DNA of 5,321 nt from Candidatus Neomicrothrix sp. UBA881 (lineage in GTDB: Bacteria; Actinomycetota; Acidimicrobiia; Acidimicrobiales; MedAcidi-G1), in NCBI GenBank assembly GCA_002294285.1, contig DBFL01000003.1, positions 4,203-9,523 on the forward strand. Direction: 5' to 3'. Under the pieces are notes generated by a model that worked only from the letters and a program-made list of their open reading frames with translations, did not search any database and was not told where the DNA came from. The position numbers were made by a program, and so were the translations under genes. Positions 1-5,321 of the stretch are shown piece by piece; the stretch's first letter is position 1, and every line of letters begins with the position of its first letter.

Positions 1-358
<358 letters not shown>

Positions 359-387
359 TAAGAGAAATTTGGTAGTAGGGAAACAAT

Positions 388-393
388 AAGGAA
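388..393 (+). promoter_or_regulatory. Shine-Dalgarno site of rpoC
   Basis: AAGGAA lies seven bases before the GTG at 401. An in-frame TAA at 395-397 stands two codons upstream of that GTG, so the gene cannot start earlier, and the protein from this GTG matches the actinobacterial RpoC N-terminus. Together these fix the rpoC start. The 42-base spacer between rpoB and rpoC shows no convincing promoter or terminator, so the two genes are probably co-transcribed. Confidence 0.8.
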
Positions 394-400
394 ATAAAGA

Positions 401-3400
401 GTGATAGACGTCAACGAGTTTTCAAATATTAGAATTGGTTTGGCTACCGCTGATGACATTCGTATGTGGTCAAACGGTGAAGTAAAAAAACCTGAAACCA
501 TTAACTACCGAACACTTAAACCGGAAAAAGATGGCCTTTTTTGTGAAAAGATTTTTGGTCCTACTAAAGACTGGGAATGCTATTGCGGTAAATATAAAAG
601 AGTTCGATTCAAGGGAATCATTTGTGAACGTTGTGGCGTAGAGGTAACTAGGTCAAAAGTTAGACGTGAGCGTATGGGCCATATTGAATTGGCTGCACCT
701 GCAGTTCATATCTGGTATCTACGTGGAACACGTTCATGGTTGGCTTATTTACTAACTGGGAATGAACCCAAAGAGGAATTAAAAGCAAAGCAGCTAGAAA
801 AGGTAATTTATTTTGCAGCAAATCTAGTTGTAACTGTTGATGAGGAAGGAAGACACGAGGATCTTCCAGAACTTGAGAAAGAACTTTCAGAAGAGCGTAC
901 TGCTATTGAAGAAGAACGTGATCGAGAGCTTGATCGACGCAAAGAAGATCTTGAAGCTGAGCTAGCTGAAATGGAGAACGAGGGTCTTAAAGATAATGAT
1001 TTAAAGGCACGTCAGAAAGCTGCAGAAAAAGACATGCAGTTCATACGTGAACAATATGAGCAGGAACTAGACGTTCTAGATAGAGCTTGGGAAGAATTCA
1101 AAGGTCTTTTCCCGCGGCAAATAATTGAAGATGAGATTCTTTGGCGTGAATTAGAAGACCGCTGGGGAGAGTACTTTGAAGGCGGTATGGGTGCTGATGC
1201 TTTATCGCAATTAATTGATTGCATTGACTTTGATGAAGAAGAAATAACTTTGCGTGGAATGATTGATCCTCCAAAGGGGCAAAAACCACTTTCAACACAA
1301 AGAAGACAGAAGGCAATCAAGAGACTTAAAATTGTCGCCTCATTCAACCGGCGCGATGAGCACGGGCGTCGTGTTAATGAACCTCGGGCCATGATTCTTG
1401 ATGCTGTTCCTGTTATACCTCCTGACCTTCGACCAATGGTTCAGTTAGATGGTGGACGTTTTGCTACCTCTGATTTGAATGATTTATACCGGAGAGTAAT
1501 CAATCGAAACAATCGTTTAAAGCGCCTATTAGATCTTGGAGCGCCTCGAATAATTGTTAACAATGAAAAGCGTATGTTGCAAGAAGCTGTTGACGCACTC
1601 TTTGACAACGGCAGGAGAGGGAGACCGGTAACAGGCCCAGGTAATAGACCTTTGAAATCTCTCTCCGACATGTTGAAAGGTAAACAAGGAAGATTTAGAC
1701 AGAATCTTCTAGGTAAACGAGTTGATTATTCTGGCAGGTCAGTAATTGTTGCTGGTCCTACTCTTAAATTTCATCAATGCGGCCTTCCTAAATTGATGGC
1801 TCTTGAGTTATTTAAACCTTTTGTGATGAAGCGTTTAGTAGATGGAGAACTTGCTCAAAATATCAAATCTGCAAAAAGAATGGTTGAAAGACGCAAGCCA
1901 CAGGTTTGGGATGTTCTGGAAGAGGTTATTCAGGAGCACCCTGTCCTCTTAAACAGGGCTCCAACACTTCACCGTTTAGGAATTCAGGCATTCGAGCCTG
2001 TTTTGGTTGAAGGTAAAGCTATTCGAATACACCCTCTAGTCTGTACTGCTTTTAATGCTGATTTCGACGGTGATCAGATGGCCGTTCACTTGCCTTTGTC
2101 AGCAGAAGCACAAGCAGAGGCTAGGGTTCTAATGCTTTCTGCAAACAATGTACTTAGTCCAGCCCACGGTAGGCCTTTGGTTACTCCAACTCAAGACATG
2201 ATCATAGGTGGCTACTACATGACTAGTGAAGTAGAGGGGGCAAAGGGTGAAGGTAGGACTTTCCGAAGAATTCATGAAATTGAACAAGCTTTGGACAGCG
2301 GGTCTTTGCATTTGCATGCATTAATTGAGTTCAGATCTGATAATTACCCAGATTTGGCTCTTGAATCAGAAAATGGTGATGGACTTGTTTGGGAGAGGAC
2401 TACTGCTGGACGAGTTCTATTCAATGAGGCCCTTCCTGCTGGTTTTGGTTATGTCAATTACCAAGTAGATAAGAAAGCTATGGGGTCAATTGTTGACGAT
2501 TTAGCACGTCATTATCCAAAGAAAGTTGTTTCAAACAGTCTCGATAGTTTGAAAGACAAGTGTTTCCGTTTTGCATCACAGTCAGGTATTACGGTCTCAA
2601 TTGAAGATGTAAAAACTCCTTCTGATAAGCAGGCGATTTTAGATAAGTATGAAAAAGATGCTGAAAAAGTTGAAAATCAGTTCCGTAGAGGAATTATTAC
2701 AGATGGTGAGAGAAGGCAGAAAGAAATCGAGATTTGGAATGCGGCAACTGCTGAAATAACAGAAAGAATGGCTGAAGTTCTCCAAGACGACCAATTTAAC
2801 CCCATCGACATGATGATGAAATCTGGTGCCCGTGGAAACATGATGCAGGTTAGACAAATAGCGGGTATGCGCGGCCTTGTAGCCAATCCAAGAGGAGATT
2901 TAATTCCAAGACCAATCAAATCAAATTTCCGAGAAGGTCTAGCTATGTTGGAATACTTTATTGCGACTCCAGGAGCTAGAAAAGGTCTTGTCGATACTGC
3001 ACTAAGAACAGCTGATTCAGGATATTTGACGAGAAGATTGGTTGATGTTTGTCAAGAGCTGATTATTAATGACGAAGACGTTTTTGATAGTGGAAAGCCA
3101 TTGCGTTCAGTCTGGGTTGAAAATATCCGAGAGGATGAACCAGGTTTCCGTTCTCATATAGAAACTAAATTATTTAGTAGAACACTTGCAGAAGATGTTG
3201 AACTTTCTGATGGGACTGTGTATGAAAAGGGAACAATTGTAGGCGAAGAAGAAATGATCGCTTTGCGTGATGACCCAGCAGTTGAGCGAGTTAGAGTTCT
3301 ATCGCCTTTAACTGATGATTCAGATCAGGGCGTTTCGGGAGCCTGTTATGGCATGTCTCTAGCAACAGGCAAACCCATAGAAATCGGTGAGGCAGTAGGT

Positions 3401-4390
3401 GTTATAGCTGCTCAGTCAATTGGTGAGCCAGGTACGCAGTTGACAATGAGAACTTTCCATACAGGTGGTGTTGCTGCTGCTGGAAGAGACATAGCAGCAG
3501 GTCTGCCTCGTGTAGTTGAGTTATTTGAAGCCCGTACCCCTAAAGGTAAGGCAACCTTGTCGAGAATCTCTGGAATAATTCGAATAGGAGAGGACGAAGG
3601 GAAAGGTCGTGAGGTCACAGTAGTAGCTGATGATGGTACTGAAGAAACTCATTTGATTCCCGGTATTTCACGTTTGGAATTTAAAGATGGAGATGAAATT
3701 TTTGCTGGTGATGCAATAGTTGAAGGTCCAAGAGATCCGAAAGAACTTCTTGAGATCAAAGGAGTTAGAGAAACTCAACAGTATTTGGTAGATGAAGTTC
3801 AAAAAGTTTACCGAGATCAGGGTGTTTCAATTCATGACAAGCATATTGAATTAGTTGTAAGGCAGATGACTCGACGAGTAAGAATCAGTGATCCAGGAGA
3901 TTCAGAGTTTCTTCCAGGAGAACAGGTCGATTCGCCTATTTTTGCTGCGACTAATAGGAGTTTAGTTGAAGAGGGAAAAAAGCCAGCTGAAGGTAGACCT
4001 GAACTAATGGGTATCACAAAGGCTTCACTTGCTACTGATTCTTGGCTCTCAGCGGCGTCTTTCCAAGAGACAACTCGTGTTTTAACAGAAGCTGCGATCG
4101 AGAGTAGACGTGACAAGCTTGTGGGATTGAAGGAAAATATAATAATCGGCAAGTTGATTCCTGCTGGAACTGGACGTCAAGAGTACAGACGAGTTGGCAC
4201 ACACGCTCCTGAATATAAGCCAATGGATTTTTATTCTTCAGATGATGAAGAAAAAGATTTAGCTGAGTGGCTAGCAAATCAGGCAGATAGTGGTGATGAT
4301 ACTGAAAATGGTTTTGCCGGTGCTTATGAAGCGGATGTAATAGATTTGGCTAATGGTGCTATTGAAGAAGCCATTGAAGAAATTGAATGA
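401..4390 (+). CDS. rpoC: DNA-directed RNA polymerase beta' subunit
   Basis: Largest subunit of RNA polymerase, carrying the catalytic magnesium site, the clamp, the bridge helix and the trigger loop. It has 1329 residues; actinobacterial homologues are close to this (M. tuberculosis about 1316). Landmarks in order: first zinc site C60, C62, C75, C78; a charged helical insertion typical of actinobacteria at about 147-235; a loop about six residues longer than in M. tuberculosis at 316-330, just before the lid; clamp helices at about 361-407; catalytic NADFDGDQM with D554, D556 and D558; bridge helix at about 843-883; trigger loop QLTMRTFH with M1016, R1017 and H1020; an acidic C-terminal tail after about 1270. 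No large insertion of the E. coli type sits in the trigger loop. Two oddities: the second zinc site keeps only C982 (others V894, D972, S979), and P857 replaces the bridge-helix His. The frame is intact and the rest is well conserved, so I read it as functional, not decayed. It starts with GTG and ends with TGA. Confidence 0.99.
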   Translation: MIDVNEFSNIRIGLATADDIRMWSNGEVKKPETINYRTLKPEKDGLFCEKIFGPTKDWECYCGKYKRVRFKGIICERCGVEVTRSKVRRERMGHIELAAPAVHIWYLRGTRSWLAYLLTGNEPKEELKAKQLEKVIYFAANLVVTVDEEGRHEDLPELEKELSEERTAIEEERDRELDRRKEDLEAELAEMENEGLKDNDLKARQKAAEKDMQFIREQYEQELDVLDRAWEEFKGLFPRQIIEDEILWRELEDRWGEYFEGGMGADALSQLIDCIDFDEEEITLRGMIDPPKGQKPLSTQRRQKAIKRLKIVASFNRRDEHGRRVNEPRAMILDAVPVIPPDLRPMVQLDGGRFATSDLNDLYRRVINRNNRLKRLLDLGAPRIIVNNEKRMLQEAVDALFDNGRRGRPVTGPGNRPLKSLSDMLKGKQGRFRQNLLGKRVDYSGRSVIVAGPTLKFHQCGLPKLMALELFKPFVMKRLVDGELAQNIKSAKRMVERRKPQVWDVLEEVIQEHPVLLNRAPTLHRLGIQAFEPVLVEGKAIRIHPLVCTAFNADFDGDQMAVHLPLSAEAQAEARVLMLSANNVLSPAHGRPLVTPTQDMIIGGYYMTSEVEGAKGEGRTFRRIHEIEQALDSGSLHLHALIEFRSDNYPDLALESENGDGLVWERTTAGRVLFNEALPAGFGYVNYQVDKKAMGSIVDDLARHYPKKVVSNSLDSLKDKCFRFASQSGITVSIEDVKTPSDKQAILDKYEKDAEKVENQFRRGIITDGERRQKEIEIWNAATAEITERMAEVLQDDQFNPIDMMMKSGARGNMMQVRQIAGMRGLVANPRGDLIPRPIKSNFREGLAMLEYFIATPGARKGLVDTALRTADSGYLTRRLVDVCQELIINDEDVFDSGKPLRSVWVENIREDEPGFRSHIETKLFSRTLAEDVELSDGTVYEKGTIVGEEEMIALRDDPAVERVRVLSPLTDDSDQGVSGACYGMSLATGKPIEIGEAVGVIAAQSIGEPGTQLTMRTFHTGGVAAAGRDIAAGLPRVVELFEARTPKGKATLSRISGIIRIGEDEGKGREVTVVADDGTEETHLIPGISRLEFKDGDEIFAGDAIVEGPRDPKELLEIKGVRETQQYLVDEVQKVYRDQGVSIHDKHIELVVRQMTRRVRISDPGDSEFLPGEQVDSPIFAATNRSLVEEGKKPAEGRPELMGITKASLATDSWLSAASFQETTRVLTEAAIESRRDKLVGLKENIIIGKLIPAGTGRQEYRRVGTHAPEYKPMDFYSSDDEEKDLAEWLANQADSGDDTENGFAGAYEADVIDLANGAIEEAIEEIE
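839..1105 (+). other. Actinobacterial-type helical hairpin insertion in RpoC (beta'i1-like), residues ~147-235
   Basis: The stretch encodes almost only Glu, Asp, Lys, Arg, Leu and Ala, with heptad-like spacing (for example [18 protein letters not shown]), broken near the middle by NEGLKDND, as expected of two antiparallel helices. An insertion of about this size and place is known in mycobacterial beta' and is used as a marker of actinobacterial RNA polymerase. It supports the phylum assignment. Its boundaries are approximate, judged by eye against remembered homologues. Confidence 0.8.
3080..3346 (+). other. Degenerate second zinc-binding site of RpoC (residues 894-982)
   Basis: In most bacterial beta' subunits four cysteines hold a zinc here (E. 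coli C814, C888, C895, C898). The flanks align without gaps: [15 protein letters not shown] matches E. coli LVDVAQDLVVTEDDC, and [15 protein letters not shown] matches the usual LTC-x6-C-x2-C-YG pattern. The four positions read V894, D972, S979 and C982. Three of four ligands are therefore gone, although the spacing is kept. The replaced codons are clean sense codons (GTT, GAT, TCG), with no frameshift around them. Confidence 0.85.
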
Positions 4391-4407
4391 GATACTTAGA
4401 TTTCTTA

Positions 4408-4436
4408 TTGTGACCTGACGATGCCTAGCGTAGACT
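4408..4436 (+). promoter_or_regulatory. Possible weak promoter upstream of rpsL
   Basis: TTGTGA (4408-4413) and TAGACT (4431-4436) are separated by 17 bases and each matches four of six positions of the vegetative -35 and -10 consensus. The 111-base spacer after rpoC is the largest in the window, and in several bacteria the rpsL-rpsG-fusA-tuf unit has its own promoter, so the place is sensible. Matches of this quality also occur by chance in AT-rich DNA, so this is tentative. I see no hairpin followed by a T run here, hence no evidence that transcription from rpoC stops. Confidence 0.3.
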
Positions 4437-4491
4437 CAATATTTCGTGTCGTAGTTAAATCTGCGCATTTCAATTCTAATAGGCAAGGTTT

Positions 4492-4496
4492 GAGGT
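4492..4496 (+). promoter_or_regulatory. Shine-Dalgarno site of rpsL
   Basis: GAGGT lies five bases before the GTG at 4502. An in-frame TAA at 4496-4498 rules out an earlier start, and translation from the GTG gives the standard S12 N-terminus [12 protein letters not shown]. Confidence 0.75.
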
Positions 4497-4501
4497 AAGT
4501 C

Positions 4502-4873
4502 GTGCCCACAATTCAACAACTGGTTCGTAAAGGACGTCAATCGAAGCGCAGGAAAGAAGCCACTCCTGCTTTGAAGGGCGCTCCTCAAAGACGTGGTGTT
4601 TGCACCAGGGTTTTCACGACAACTCCAAAAAAACCAAATTCAGCTCTTAGAAAAGTTGCAAGGGTCCGTTTAACAAGTGGAATGGAAGTAACTGCTTACA
4701 TACCTGGCGAAGGGCATAATTTACAGGAACATTCAATTGTTCTATTAAGAGGCGGTCGTGTGAAAGATCTGCCCGGTGTTCGTTACAAGATAGTAAGAGG
4801 CACGCTCGATACTTCTGGGGTTTCTGAAAGAAGTCAGTCTCGGAGCCGTTATGGCGCGAAGAAAGACAACTGA
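4502..4873 (+). CDS. rpsL: 30S ribosomal protein S12
   Basis: S12 sits at the decoding centre of the small ribosomal subunit and influences tRNA selection and accuracy. The product has 123 residues, against about 124 in M. tuberculosis. The family signature is complete: [11 protein letters not shown] at the start, RRGVCTRV with C34, [29 protein letters not shown], and [17 protein letters not shown], ending in the basic [11 protein letters not shown]43 and K88, the two positions whose change classically gives streptomycin resistance, are both the sensitive-type Lys. D89, the residue that is methylthiolated in some bacteria, is also present. The start is GTG with a good Shine-Dalgarno site, and the TGA stop is two bases before rpsG, so the two genes are almost certainly transcribed together and probably translationally coupled. 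Nothing looks odd in the protein. Confidence 0.99.
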   Translation: MPTIQQLVRKGRQSKRRKEATPALKGAPQRRGVCTRVFTTTPKKPNSALRKVARVRLTSGMEVTAYIPGEGHNLQEHSIVLLRGGRVKDLPGVRYKIVRGTLDTSGVSERSQSRSRYGAKKDN

Positions 4874-4875
4874 TT

Positions 4876-5321
4876 ATGCCTAGAAAAGGACCAGCTGTTA
4901 GAAGAAGTCTTACACCAGACCCCGTGTACCGTTCTAGTGCAGTTACTCAGTTAGTAAATAAGGTCTTAAAACATGGTAAACGCTCTACTGCAGAGCAAAT
5001 TGTCTATGGAGCTTTGAAAGTGGTGGAGACAAAGACAGGAAGTGAACCAGTAGGTGTTCTTAAAGACGCTTTGGAAAATATAAGACCACAACTGGAAGTA
5101 CGAAGCCGCCGTGTTGGAGGAGCAACTTATCAAGTTCCTGTCGAAGTGAAGCCCCGTCGAGCGACCACATTAGCTGTCAGATGGCTAGTGGATTATGCAC
5201 GAGAAAGACGAGAAAGGTCCATGTCTGAGCGTCTAGCTAATGAGATAATGGATGCTGCGAATGGAATTGGTTCGTCAGTAAAGCGTCGTGAGGATTTACA
5301 CAAAATGGCTGAAGCTAATAA
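4876..5321 (+). CDS. rpsG: 30S ribosomal protein S7 (partial, 3' end outside window)
   Basis: S7 binds the 3' major domain of 16S rRNA, starts assembly of the 30S head and lies near the E site. From the ATG at 4876 the frame stays open to the window edge, giving 148 residues plus two bases of the next codon. Compared with the roughly 156-residue actinobacterial protein, only about eight residues and the stop are missing. Conserved blocks are [27 protein letters not shown], the [19 protein letters not shown] core, [15 protein letters not shown], and [14 protein letters not shown] near the end. The gene begins two bases after the rpsL stop. The only nearby purine-rich stretch is a weak AGAAAG (4860-4865) inside the end of rpsL, so translation probably relies partly on ribosomes finishing rpsL. 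In E. coli S7 represses its own operon by binding a longer rpsL-rpsG spacer; here there is no room for such a site. Confidence 0.98.
   Translation, partial: MPRKGPAVRRSLTPDPVYRSSAVTQLVNKVLKHGKRSTAEQIVYGALKVVETKTGSEPVGVLKDALENIRPQLEVRSRRVGGATYQVPVEVKPRRATTLAVRWLVDYARERRERSMSERLANEIMDAANGIGSSVKRREDLHKMAEAN

Noticed and set aside
1012..1392. Open frame of 126 codons on the minus strand inside rpoC.
   Set aside because: It lies wholly opposite strongly conserved rpoC sequence, and its Ser/Arg/Cys-rich product looks like an antisense shadow of Glu- and Arg-rich coding sequence.
1547..1549. R383 at the tip of the RpoC clamp helices ([11 protein letters not shown]), where E. coli has Asp and M. tuberculosis Glu; a charge reversal near the sigma contact.
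   Set aside because: This position is variable among bacteria (B. subtilis has Ser), so it is probably ordinary variation.
3832..4152. Open frame of 106 codons on the minus strand near the 3' end of rpoC.
   Set aside because: It is opposite the highly conserved [19 protein letters not shown] region, with no sign of its own start signals or of a known family.
4421..4498. A 25-codon open frame (begins MPSVDSIF) in the rpoC-rpsL spacer, in the same frame as rpsL and ending three bases before its start.
   Set aside because: It has no Shine-Dalgarno site and no recognisable sequence, and an open frame this short is expected by chance. Its end overlaps the rpsL ribosome binding site.
4391..4501. 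Search for a rho-independent terminator after rpoC.
   Set aside because: I see no stable GC-rich hairpin followed by a T run; the short T-rich stretch at 4401-4406 has no stem before it.

Overview
The window is a piece of the bacterial str operon / RNA polymerase cluster, read entirely on the + strand. It holds the 3' end of rpoB, a complete rpoC, a complete rpsL (ribosomal protein S12) and an almost complete rpsG (S7), which runs off the right edge. The order rpoB-rpoC-rpsL-rpsG is a classic conserved one; fusA and tuf would be expected next, but lie outside the window.

The organism looks like an actinobacterium. Three things point there. The N-terminus of RpoC ([18 protein letters not shown]) closely follows the actinobacterial form. 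RpoC carries the long charged alpha-helical hairpin insertion (beta'i1 in mycobacteria) directly after the first clamp segment. S12 and S7 read like actinobacterial proteins along their length. G+C is only about 40% (estimated from sampled lines, not counted), and third codon positions are often A or T. That is low for the phylum and suggests a streamlined aquatic lineage. A marine or freshwater Acidimicrobiia-like or Actinomarinales-like lineage is my best guess, but it is inference. Two of the three visible starts are GTG (rpoC and rpsL).

Layout: 1-358 is the rpoB C-terminus; 359-400 is a short spacer with a good Shine-Dalgarno site; 401-4390 is rpoC; 4391-4501 is a 111-base spacer with a possible weak promoter and the rpsL ribosome binding site; 4502-4873 is rpsL; 4874-4875 is a two-base gap; 4876-5321 is rpsG. 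No gene-free stretch exceeds 111 bases. I see no mobile element, CRISPR array, RNA gene or strong terminator. The RpoB and RpoC products form the two large subunits of RNA polymerase, and S12 and S7 belong to the 30S ribosomal subunit, so the window couples the cores of transcription and translation.

There is no accessory system here. The most interesting thing is inside RpoC. The second structural zinc site, normally four cysteines, has lost three of them (V894, D972, S979; only C982 remains), while the first zinc site and the catalytic centre are intact. The bridge helix also has a proline (P857) where E. coli and M. tuberculosis have histidine. Both are worth checking across related genomes.
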